DNA from: Saprospiraceae bacterium
GTDB lineage: Bacteria > Bacteroidota > Bacteroidia > Bacteroidales > JAIPBB01
Assembly: GCA_021739805.1 (NCBI GenBank)
Contig: JAIPBB010000029.1
Coordinates: 1-23,649 of the forward strand
Length of the DNA: 23,649 nt
Direction: 5' to 3'
Below are positions 16,719 to 23,649 of the stretch, one piece after another (the stretch's first letter is position 1; the number at the start of each line of letters is the position of its first letter). The translations under genes were made by a program, and so were the position numbers. Under the pieces are notes generated by a model. The model ran no database searches and was not told the origin of the DNA. It saw only the letters and a list, made by a program, of their open reading frames with translations.

Positions 16719-17267
16719 ATGAAGATTGACATGGCATCAAAAATAAGCATCGAGAGGAACTTAATAATGTTATTTATTTTGCTAATAGTAAGTAACATGA
16801 ATTATTCCCAAACAAAATTGGAAACAGTTACTTTAAATGAGTATGAAATTACAGACACAAATTTAATGAAAGAAATTGATGAGTTTATTCTTTCTGAATG
16901 TGTTTGTAATTATTATTCAGACACTTTAAAGTTTTCAATAGATATATGTGACTGGAATGGAAATAAACATGATATATGTAGCGAATCAGACACTCTTTCA
17001 GTAACAATATCATCTATTGATTGGGATGACTTATTTTATTTTAATGCAGTTGGTTATTTTAGTTATAAAGGGCATCTGTTTTCAATTAGTAATGTGGCAA
17101 CAAAGAAGTTTTTTAAGCCTACAGGAATGAGAAACAAATTCACTTACTCTGACCCAAAAAATATAAGACCTGATGATGACTCTATAACTTATTGGACTTT
17201 TAAATATTATTGTGGCAATTTTAACCTTGAACATGAAAAATATAATTGTCCAACAAAAAGAAAATAA
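16719..17267 (+). CDS. Small secreted protein of unknown function
   Basis: ATG at 16719 gives 182 residues; a GTG at 16707 and an ATG at 16731 are alternative starts. A basic stretch followed by LIMLFILLIVS and NYSQ gives a signal peptide, so the mature protein of about 155 residues is exported. It is acidic and rich in Asp, Tyr and Phe, with five or six cysteines (CVCNYYSDT, DICDWNG, DICSES, YYCGN, YNCPTK) that could form disulfides outside the cytoplasm. No known family was recognised. The next gene, also for a small secreted protein, starts 20 bp later. Confidence 0.6.
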   Translation: MKIDMASKISIERNLIMLFILLIVSNMNYSQTKLETVTLNEYEITDTNLMKEIDEFILSECVCNYYSDTLKFSIDICDWNGNKHDICSESDTLSVTISSIDWDDLFYFNAVGYFSYKGHLFSISNVATKKFFKPTGMRNKFTYSDPKNIRPDDDSITYWTFKYYCGNFNLEHEKYNCPTKRK

Positions 17268-17287
17268 AAAATACGATACACAATAAC

Positions 17288-17932
17288 ATGTATAAAAATA
17301 TGACGAAAGGAACTCAAATACTTATTGTTATTTTACTGTCAGGAAATTTGTCATATTCTCAAAACGCAAATATTCCAAAAGACAAATCTGAATTATTTCG
17401 ACTTGAAAGAATAAAAGATAGAATAATCGTTGAGGAAATAAAGCCTTTATTATATAATTACTCAGGTGACACATTAGCAGTGAATATGATACAAATTCCC
17501 CTTGTTGACACTAACGACTTTTATTCAACTTTTTGCAGAAACGGAATTGAAATAATGATTAACAGCGAATATTTCTACCCTCAATTGCATTCAATTAGTT
17601 ATGACAGTATTTTGAAAACCCATAATGTGAAAAAAATTGATGGGAAAGTTTTTTGGGGCACACATGATGAGTTACCAAATACAAAAGTTCACAAAATCAA
17701 GCTTAGAATCAATGGAGTAAATATACCCATACCAGACTCAGCTACAGATGGCCTATATAATCCAAACTTTGGTTGCAATAATGTTGATTGTTATAATTTT
17801 GTTTACCAATCTTTAGATAAGAAACGAATTTATATAATAATGAATAATAGTGATGGTGCTGGTTTCTACCAAATCGTCTGGATAATAAAGGACAATAAGT
17901 ATTATGGAAAGCTTATTGACCTTGGTCCATGA
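17288..17932 (+). CDS. Small secreted protein of unknown function
   Basis: The preferred start is ATG at 17288 (MYKNMTKGTQ), giving 214 residues; an open frame from a TTG at 17246 would overlap the previous gene. A signal peptide (ILIVILLSGNLSYSQ) leads to a mature domain with KIDGKVFWGTHDELP, FGCNNVDCYNFVYQ and a C-terminal strand pair YIIMNNSDGAGFYQIVWIIKDNKYYGKLID. The ending resembles a compact alpha/beta protein, but no family could be named. It pairs with the preceding gene, and both lie between the two direct-repeat copies. Confidence 0.62.
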   Translation: MYKNMTKGTQILIVILLSGNLSYSQNANIPKDKSELFRLERIKDRIIVEEIKPLLYNYSGDTLAVNMIQIPLVDTNDFYSTFCRNGIEIMINSEYFYPQLHSISYDSILKTHNVKKIDGKVFWGTHDELPNTKVHKIKLRINGVNIPIPDSATDGLYNPNFGCNNVDCYNFVYQSLDKKRIYIIMNNSDGAGFYQIVWIIKDNKYYGKLIDLGP

Positions 17933-18005
17933 AATATAAAATTACGCATGCTAATCGAGTTGGTGACCAGTGAACTAAAAGTCCATTCAAAGAATAATTA
18001 AAGAA

Positions 18006-18064
18006 GCTATTGAAACTTGGAGGAAGTAAAAGAAGAAAAATATAATAAAAATATTAGCAATTGC
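18006..18064 (+). repeat. Direct repeat copy 2: remnant of a GWxTD gene 3' end
   Basis: GCTATTGAAACTTGGAGGAA then GTAA and a trailer ending AGCAATTG parallels 16639-16690. In frame it reads KEAIETWRK followed by TAA, against NAIDTWRR in the intact gene. The frame upstream is closed by a stop at 17976, so this is a short remnant and not a gene. Confidence 0.7.
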
Positions 18065-18095
18065 GTTTATTTACTCATTAGGCAAAATCCAAATT

Positions 18096-19673
18096 ATGGT
18101 AAAAAAAACATTGGTGTTTATAATATTAATCCAGGCATTTTCCACAACATATTCTCAAAATAACTCTATTAGAATAGATGTTTCAAACACTCATTTACCT
18201 GATACATTAATAAAAGAAATTTCATTTATTGATGCACTTGAAATGAAAACTAGTAAAAAAATAGAATCTTTTGATGTTTCTAAAATTAATGATAGCATCG
18301 TTTATTCAAGAATGAATTCTTTTATTGCTGCTCTTCATTTTGGATTTGATAATCATAGACCTGTTGTTATTTCTCCTGATATTATTTGGTTAACAATATT
18401 ACAAGGCTTTGCTATTCATATAAACCAAAATTCGGATTCGCTAAGAAATAATATAACTAAGCTGCCAGCTAATAAAATGATAATTGTTAGGGATGATACA
18501 CTTATTAAAGGAAAAATTGATAATAATTGGCCTGCTTCAATTTTCAATTTAGTAGATTCGGTTGAATTAAATATTTCTAAAAATATCTATGATCTTTATA
18601 ATGTTGAATATTCAACGACAGATAAAAACATACGTATTGCTTACAAAACAACTTTGCTTAATAGTTTAGACAATTATTTTGACTATGGAGCACAAACAGC
18701 ATGTGGAATTCCATATATTATCCTTAAAGGTACATCTGACGATTGGCTAAAAATGAGCAATAAATTAAAGTTACTAAATGGTTATGGCATTAATCACTGG
18801 GTAGATAAACTTGATTTTATTGTTGAAAAAATATATCAATCTTCAATTAAAAATATCGATATTAAATTTTGGCAAAATATTTATAGCTATCATCAGGTAA
18901 GTGGAGGCAATAGAGTGACCGGATGGATAACAGATTTATTCCCTTATTTATATGATTTTTCTGAAGATGGTTATTCTTATAGAGAAAATAGCACATTAAG
19001 AATTAATAAAGATTCATTATTTGCCAAATACGCCGGTTATACTCACAAGGATCGACTTTATTGGCAAATTGGATTAACAGGAGGTTCATTTCCAAACGGT
19101 ATAAGTACAGTTGATATTAAGTGGTTTTACAACCCGACACCAAGTATTAATGATACTTTTGAAATGGTATTATTTGCAGGTTTTATAGGAATTGAGCAAA
19201 ATAAAAATACTTTTGAACTTACTCCAATAATTTCTTGGGGTATCTATGATAAAGCCAGCAATACTGTTGTAAATCAAAATCTTAAAGGTTTTGAAGCAAT
19301 TGTTGGACAATCAATTAATGAAGTAGATAATGGTAATTGGGACAATTGCTGCGACACAAGAGTTTATGACACACAAGGGATTACTGAAACACCAAGATTT
19401 AATTTAAATGGTAAAAAGTCATTGAACAGGGCTGAATTTGAAGATTTTTTAAGAGAAAAATTAGAGAAAAAACGGTCTATTTATAGCGATAGAAATTATG
19501 AAATAATATTTCATATAGATAAAAAAGGAAAGTGTTCTGAAATAATTATTGAAAATTGTACAGATGAAGTTATAATTGAAAAAATTAAGTCAATCCTTTA
19601 TAAAAAAGGTGCGTGGATACCTGCAAAATCTTATGGACTTCCCGTTGATTTTAATATGTATATTGTGATATAA
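18096..19673 (+). CDS. Secreted DUF4419 protein with possible TonB-like C-terminal domain
   Basis: The 525-residue protein has a signal peptide (MVKKTLVFIILIQAFSTTYSQ). Residues about 60-400 match DUF4419 by its motifs HFGFDNHRPVVISPDIIWLT, GIPYIILKGTSDDWLKM, FWQNIYSYHQVSGG and GWITDLFPYLY. The domain has no established function. A linker with many charged residues leads to a last 80-residue unit (about 445-525: YEIIFHIDKKGKCSEIII ... GAWIPAKSYGLPVDFNMYIVI) whose 'W-x-PAK-x-x-G-x-PV' ending is like the TonB C-terminal fold. That last point is inference. The gene starts 32 bp after the second direct repeat. The next gene begins after a 160-bp gap that holds nothing I recognise. Confidence 0.75.
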   Translation: MVKKTLVFIILIQAFSTTYSQNNSIRIDVSNTHLPDTLIKEISFIDALEMKTSKKIESFDVSKINDSIVYSRMNSFIAALHFGFDNHRPVVISPDIIWLTILQGFAIHINQNSDSLRNNITKLPANKMIIVRDDTLIKGKIDNNWPASIFNLVDSVELNISKNIYDLYNVEYSTTDKNIRIAYKTTLLNSLDNYFDYGAQTACGIPYIILKGTSDDWLKMSNKLKLLNGYGINHWVDKLDFIVEKIYQSSIKNIDIKFWQNIYSYHQVSGGNRVTGWITDLFPYLYDFSEDGYSYRENSTLRINKDSLFAKYAGYTHKDRLYWQIGLTGGSFPNGISTVDIKWFYNPTPSINDTFEMVLFAGFIGIEQNKNTFELTPIISWGIYDKASNTVVNQNLKGFEAIVGQSINEVDNGNWDNCCDTRVYDTQGITETPRFNLNGKKSLNRAEFEDFLREKLEKKRSIYSDRNYEIIFHIDKKGKCSEIIIENCTDEVIIEKIKSILYKKGAWIPAKSYGLPVDFNMYIVI

Positions 19674-19833
19674 ATAATTTTCTAAACCTATATAGAATAA
19701 GTAATGCGTTACATAACAAACTTAAAAACTAAGCATTGCAGTTCCATAATAGTATATTTAACTCTGACTTTGATAAATTAACAGACAAGTTGGATGGGAA
19801 CTAAAATTAAAATAGCTTAGCTTAATTTATTGA

Positions 19834-21303
19834 ATGGTTCTTAACATGACCTTAAAAAAAAACTTCCTTCACACTAATCCAAAACTCCTTGATATATCAA
19901 GGTTTCGCTTTATTGTTGGGATTATTTTAGGATTGTCTTATTCATTTGCATTTTATTCATTTCTCTATTTATTTAGAGAAGTTTTCAGATATCTTTCAAT
20001 CACTGAGAATTATGATTTATTGGTTTTATCAGATGCTGAAGTGAATTTCTACAATTTATTCTTTGCTTTTCTTGCTGTTATTCTTGGACAATCAACTTGC
20101 TTTAGTTTTTGGTTAGACAGGCCAAGAGTATTAGGAACAAAATTCAATATTCGCAGAATAACTATGGTCAATGACCAAAGGGCTTTGAATTGGTATTTTC
20201 TTAGCTGGTTCTCTAAGATGGTTGTTATGTTTGCCATTTTTTTCGTGGTATTAAGTTATGGTGCATTTTATGCAATTAGCTTATACCCAGACTTCAATTA
20301 TATTTTTATTCTGGCTGTCATTGTTCTATTCTTTCAAACATGGAATACTATTAGATTAACATTTCTTCGTAAAAGCTTAAAATGGCTTTTAATTTCAATT
20401 ATAGCTGTTTCTGCTGTTTCCTTTGGTTTATCAAGAATTAATTTGATTGATTATAAATCGGTTAATGAGTATGTTCTTAAACGAAACATTAATCATAACT
20501 ACAATCTTGAAATACCGGAATCTGAAGTTTATTCCAGTCTTCAAAGACCATCTTTAGTTAATGATATTTATGTAGTAACAAAGAAAAACAAGACTTATGA
20601 ACCAATAATTGTTGTTGATGGTAAAGAAATTCAAATTGAAGATTTAGGACAAATAATTGCAGAATGGGAATTCTTTGTACACGAACTAGAGAGACCATTA
20701 ATGACAACCCGATTGCATATTCATGAAGAAGTTAAAATGGAATTTGTAAATAAGCTTCTTGTACATTTATCTTATTACGGTGCAAATAAAATTGCTTATG
20801 CTGTTACTCCAATTGTAACTCTACATGATAAAAGATACTATAGTTATTGTTCGTTTATATGTAGAAATCCAAGATACGGTTTTGTAAATACAAAAAGTCT
20901 CCCAAAGACAATACCGCCACCCCCACCGCCTCCTGTTACTAATAGATTTATAAACTGTACTGATAATCTTTTTACAATTAGTCAATCAACAGTTGGATAC
21001 TATTTTATTAATGATTCAAGTATTGCTGAAAAAGATCTAAAAGAGAAATTTAAAGACATTATTTATTCGAATCCAAAATACATTTTTCAATTTTTCGTGA
21101 ATGATGATTCCAGTTTTTCATCTTACTTTAAGGTGTTATCAAATGTATTTTCAGCAGTTAGAGAGGTTAGAGATGAATATTCAAAAATGACATTTAACGA
21201 AGAATTGGAACATCTCTATTATAATAGATACAGGATTGTACAAGAAAAATTCCCTATTAGATATTTTGAAATAACAGAAGACATGATTGATATAACAGAA
21301 TAA
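19834..21303 (+). CDS. Membrane protein with two ExbD-like domains
   Basis: The 489-residue protein starts at ATG 19834 (an ATG at 19846 is also possible). Five membrane helices lie near residues 25-47, 73-94, 122-150, 155-173 and 183-201. Two soluble segments follow. The first (about 255-328: VVDGKEIQIEDLGQII, HIHEEVKMEFVNKLLVHLSY, GANKIAYAV) and the second (about 378-450: FINDSSIAEKDLKEKF, YIFQFFVNDDSSFSSYFKVL) both read like the outer domain of ExbD/TolR. The tail VREVRDEYSKMTF ... KFPIRYFEI resembles the C-terminal end of Bacteroidota ExbD proteins. They are joined by a seven-proline run (361-367). ExbD is normally a one-helix, 130-200 residue protein, so this would be a tandem, multi-helix form. 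The assignment is a pattern-based inference. Confidence 0.55.
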   Translation: MVLNMTLKKNFLHTNPKLLDISRFRFIVGIILGLSYSFAFYSFLYLFREVFRYLSITENYDLLVLSDAEVNFYNLFFAFLAVILGQSTCFSFWLDRPRVLGTKFNIRRITMVNDQRALNWYFLSWFSKMVVMFAIFFVVLSYGAFYAISLYPDFNYIFILAVIVLFFQTWNTIRLTFLRKSLKWLLISIIAVSAVSFGLSRINLIDYKSVNEYVLKRNINHNYNLEIPESEVYSSLQRPSLVNDIYVVTKKNKTYEPIIVVDGKEIQIEDLGQIIAEWEFFVHELERPLMTTRLHIHEEVKMEFVNKLLVHLSYYGANKIAYAVTPIVTLHDKRYYSYCSFICRNPRYGFVNTKSLPKTIPPPPPPPVTNRFINCTDNLFTISQSTVGYYFINDSSIAEKDLKEKFKDIIYSNPKYIFQFFVNDDSSFSSYFKVLSNVFSAVREVRDEYSKMTFNEELEHLYYNRYRIVQEKFPIRYFEITEDMIDITE

Positions 21304-21450
21304 AATAAATAAGCAAACATCGGCTAAATTTTATTTTGATGTGCTGGGAGGATATTTTTATATGTAATGTGCTATGTTTATAATCAATCGAAATATTATT
21401 TCTTTTTGTTAAACCTTCCGAATATCAATTGTCAATCAATATTTATATAA

Positions 21451-21466
21451 AACCACGAAAGTGGTT
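21451..21466. other. Hairpin AACCAC-GAAA-GTGGTT inside the element
   Basis: A perfect 6-bp stem closes a GAAA loop, a GNRA-type tetraloop if transcribed from the plus strand. Confidence 0.6.
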
Positions 21467-21478
21467 GAATTTGAATAG

Positions 21479-21497
21479 CCATAGGTGAAACCTGTGG
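21479..21497. other. Hairpin CCATAGGT-GAA-ACCTGTGG inside the element
   Basis: An 8-bp stem with one T-G pair and a 3-base loop. CCATAGGTGAAACCTATGG-like hairpins are part of the same repeated pattern. Confidence 0.6.
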
Positions 21498-21521
21498 TTA
21501 AGTGGTTAAAATCCTATCAAG

Positions 21522-21538
21522 GAATCCTTACGGGATTC
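21522..21538. other. Hairpin GAATCC-TTACG-GGATTC inside the element
   Basis: A perfect 6-bp stem with a 5-base loop; it is followed at 21647-21661 by a similar stem AATCCT-TTC-AGGATT. Confidence 0.55.
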
Positions 21539-21819
21539 AAAAAAATTTACAATTAATATGTTTGGAATTAAACATTTAACCCCTTCAGGCTTAGTTTCTG
21601 TTTATTGTTTTGTTTCCATGCACATCGTACAAGGCTATTCATATTAAATCCTTTCAGGATTATTTAGTTTTTATGTAAACTTTGTTATTAAATACTAAAA
21701 GGAAATTAAATTCACATTTAATCGGGTTTTATAATAAAATCCTAAATAAAAATTTTCCAGCACATCAAAATAAAGTTTAGCCCCAACATATAGCTTTCTA
21801 CATATAAATTAATTTACAT

Positions 21820-21827
21820 TATCTTTG
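21820..21827 (+). promoter_or_regulatory. -7 promoter element of the acyl-CoA ligase gene
   Basis: TATCTTTG matches TAnnTTTG exactly and lies 17 bp before the ATG at 21845, just outside the mobile element. The -33 position has only TTT or TTC. The leader would be very short. Confidence 0.4.
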
Positions 21828-21844
21828 CAGCCGAAATTAAAGCT

Positions 21845-23521
21845 ATGCACAACTACGAAAAGTTAAATTTTGCAACTGTCATTTCTGATGTTGTTGTAAA
21901 ATATGCAAATAATAAAGCCCTTGGTTTTGTTGGTGAAGCACATATCACATATGCTCAAATGGGCAAAGAAATAAATGCAGTTCAGGCATTTTTAGAAAAC
22001 CTAAATATAATTCCCGGAGACAAAGTTGTTATTTTTAGCCAAAATATGCCAAATTGGGGAATTGTATATTTCGCACTTCAATCTATGGGAATTATTGCTA
22101 TTCCTGTTCTTCCCGAATTTAATTCACATGAACTTCAAAATGTTCTAAAACATTCTGAAGCAAAGGCAATTTTTGTTTCTGAAAATCTTGAATATAAAAT
22201 AAAGGAAATTGAAAAAGACTTTGTTGAAACTATTGTTCGTATTGACAATTTTGAAATTTTAGAATCAAAAAACAATTCTGTTGTTTTCGATTCAGAAGCT
22301 CAAAGCACAAAATCTTATAATCCAAATGAAGATGAGTTGGCAATTTTGCTTTACACTTCCGGTACAACAGGTGATTCAAAGGGAGTTATGCTTTCTCAAA
22401 AAAATGTTTTAATAAATGCTTTTCAGGCAGGTGAGATTCAAAACATCGAAGCTGCAGATAGATTTTTATCAGTACTGCCTCTCTCTCATACTTACGAAAA
22501 CACACTGGGACTTATACTTCCAGTATTAAACGGGGCAAGTGTTACATATTTACGCAAACCTCCCACAGCTAGCGTTTTAGTTCCTGCAATGCAAACGGTT
22601 AAACCAACAATTATGTTAACCGTGCCGATGATAATCGAAAAGGTTTATTATAGCAAAATCCTTCCTGAAATTCAGAAAAAAGCTATAACACGCTTTATGC
22701 ATAAATACAAACCAACTCGTAAATTAGTTTATAAAATTGCCGGAAAGAAACTATATGAGAATTTTGGTGGTAACTTAAAATTCTTTGGAGTTGGCGGAGC
22801 AAAATTGAATCACCAGGTTGAGCAGTTTTTACGTGATGCGAAATTTCCTTATGCAATTGGTTATGGATTAACTGAAACTGCTCCAATACTAGCCGGTTCA
22901 AATCCATCAATGACAAAACTTCAGGCAATAGGTCCAAAAGTAAAAGAATGTGAAGTAAAGATTCAAAATCCTGACCCAAAAACCGGCGAAGGTGAAATCT
23001 GGGCAAAAGGTCCTAACATTATGCTTGGATACTATAAAAATGAAGAAAAAACACGTGAAGTTTTAACCGAAGATGGTTGGTTTAAAACCGGTGATTTAGG
23101 TGTTTATGATAAGAATGGATGGCTTAGCCATAAAGGAAGATTGAAAAATATGATAGTCGGTGCAAATGGCGAAAACATCTATCCTGAAGAAATTGAATCT
23201 CTCATCAATACCTTCCGTCATGTTGTTGAATCAGTTGTTGTCGAGCAAAAAGGCAAACTCGTTGCCATGGTTCATTTCAATAGGGAAGAGCTTGAAAAAA
23301 AGGCAAAAGAAATGACTGATGAATTTTCTCAAATTGTCGATGAAAAGCTAGAAGAGTTCACCAATAAAGTTGATGAATTAATTGATGAATTAGTAAGCGA
23401 GCTTCATAATCATATGAATTCCAAGCTTAATAAATTCTCCCGAATTCAAATGCTTATACCCCATCAAGAGCCATTTCAAAAAACTGCAACTTTAAAGATT
23501 AAGAGGTATTTGTATTATTAA
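21845..23521 (+). CDS. AMP-forming acid-CoA ligase, probably long-chain fatty acid
   Basis: The 558-residue enzyme of the adenylate-forming family activates a carboxylic acid with ATP and joins it to CoA. Core motifs are intact: P-loop LLYTSGTTGDSKGVM (about 168-182), LPLSHTYENT (211-220), GYGLTETAPIL (339-349), GEIWAKGP and WFKTGDLGVYD (412-422), the hinge GRLKNMIVGANGENIYPEEIE (431-451) and the C-terminal QKTATLKIKR with the likely catalytic lysine K551. The HTYENT motif and length suggest a long-chain fatty acid substrate. Residues about 481-525 insert a charged helix, rich in Glu and Lys, in the small C-terminal domain. The gene stands alone between two inverted copies of the non-coding element. 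Confidence 0.88.
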   Translation: MHNYEKLNFATVISDVVVKYANNKALGFVGEAHITYAQMGKEINAVQAFLENLNIIPGDKVVIFSQNMPNWGIVYFALQSMGIIAIPVLPEFNSHELQNVLKHSEAKAIFVSENLEYKIKEIEKDFVETIVRIDNFEILESKNNSVVFDSEAQSTKSYNPNEDELAILLYTSGTTGDSKGVMLSQKNVLINAFQAGEIQNIEAADRFLSVLPLSHTYENTLGLILPVLNGASVTYLRKPPTASVLVPAMQTVKPTIMLTVPMIIEKVYYSKILPEIQKKAITRFMHKYKPTRKLVYKIAGKKLYENFGGNLKFFGVGGAKLNHQVEQFLRDAKFPYAIGYGLTETAPILAGSNPSMTKLQAIGPKVKECEVKIQNPDPKTGEGEIWAKGPNIMLGYYKNEEKTREVLTEDGWFKTGDLGVYDKNGWLSHKGRLKNMIVGANGENIYPEEIESLINTFRHVVESVVVEQKGKLVAMVHFNREELEKKAKEMTDEFSQIVDEKLEEFTNKVDELIDELVSELHNHMNSKLNKFSRIQMLIPHQEPFQKTATLKIKRYLYY

Positions 23522-23527
23522 AATATT

Positions 23528-23649
23528 GGCTAAATTTTATTTCGATGGGCTGTGAAATTTCATTTAGTATTTTATTGTAAAACCCGATTAAATGTGAGTT
23601 AATTTCTTTTTGAATTCAACAACAAAGTTTATATAAATACTGATAATCC
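23528..23649. mobile_element. Second copy of the non-coding element, inverted and cut by the window edge
   Basis: From GGCTAAATTTTATTTCGATG onward the sequence follows the reverse complement of the right part of copy 1. It shares AAAACCCGATTAAATGTGA and AACAAAGTTTA and ends in the matching region at the window edge. It starts 6 bp after the ligase stop codon. About 120 bp are visible, diverged from copy 1 by scattered substitutions and small indels. Confidence 0.75.

Larger units (their letters stand above)
21321..21784. mobile_element. Non-coding hairpin-rich element with 28-bp terminal inverted repeats, copy 1
   Basis: The left end (from 21322, GGCTAAATTTTATTTTGATG then TGCTGGGA) and the right end (21755-21782, read in reverse) match at 26 of 28 positions. 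The 5-base word AACAT occurs directly outside both ends (21316-21320 and 21785-21789), a possible target-site duplication. No ORF is present. The interior holds short hairpins at 21451-21466, 21479-21497, 21522-21538 and 21647-21661. This fits a MITE or other non-autonomous element. It fills the whole gap between the ExbD-like gene and the acyl-CoA ligase gene. Confidence 0.75.

Noticed and set aside
17246..17290. TTG start at 17246 for the 214-residue secreted protein
   Set aside because: It would overlap the previous gene and put a basic 14-residue extension before the signal peptide; the ATG at 17288 is better.
18000..18030. Small gene ending KEAIETWRK
   Set aside because: The frame upstream is closed by a stop at 17976; it is a remnant, listed as a repeat copy.

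Overview
The window is AT-rich DNA that looks like a member of the Bacteroidota. The evidence is a type IX secretion C-terminal sorting domain (gene at 2830-5727), many Sec signal peptides ending in a short '(Y/A)SQ' or 'AQ' motif, a GWxTD-domain lipoprotein, a REC-LytS/LytTR regulatory pair, and several upstream sites fitting the Bacteroidota promoter pattern TTG-N19/20-TAnnTTTG. Genus or species cannot be told from the sequence alone. No rRNA, tRNA, CRISPR array, phage gene or transposase gene was seen.

Layout. 1-1224 (+): 3' part of an O-antigen ligase/polymerase-like membrane protein cut by the window edge. 1244-2587 (-): a full-length NADP-type glutamate dehydrogenase reading frame broken by one in-frame TAA. 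2830-5727 (-): large T9SS-exported beta-propeller protein. 5941-6687 (-): secreted, probably outer-membrane protein, and 6784-6918 (-): a 44-residue lipoprotein. 7103-7358: 32 copies of an 8-bp repeat running up to ung (7367-8047, +). 8079-8362: an 11-bp tandem array, a large imperfect palindrome and an inverted set of the same core, then an Omp85-family outer-membrane protein (8409-10151, +). 10341-12323 (-): LytTR response regulator and a soluble REC-LytS histidine kinase, separated by a purine/pyrimidine-biased tract. 12663-13811 (+): secreted seven-bladed propeller. 13874-14028: a 7-bp tandem array, followed by rmuC and a GWxTD lipoprotein gene (14090-16662, +).

16719-21303 (+) is an accessory-looking stretch of poorly known envelope proteins: two small secreted proteins that lie between two diverged copies of a roughly 55-bp sequence (the 3' end of the GWxTD gene and its trailer), a DUF4419 protein with a possible TonB-like tail, and a five-helix membrane protein that seems to carry two ExbD-like domains. 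21321-21784 is a non-coding, hairpin-rich mobile element with 28-bp terminal inverted repeats and a possible 5-bp target duplication. A fatty-acid-CoA ligase gene follows (21845-23521), and a second, inverted copy of the same element starts 6 bp after its stop and runs out of the window.

Most genes are ordinary housekeeping or envelope genes. The unusual content is in the gaps: nearly every gap between 7.0 and 14.1 kb holds its own tandem array with a different unit length, and the 16.6-23.6 kb region shows signs of rearrangement. The best candidates for a new system are the double-ExbD-like protein with its DUF4419/TonB-like neighbour and the paired non-coding elements around the acyl-CoA ligase. 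Both are inferences from sequence patterns.
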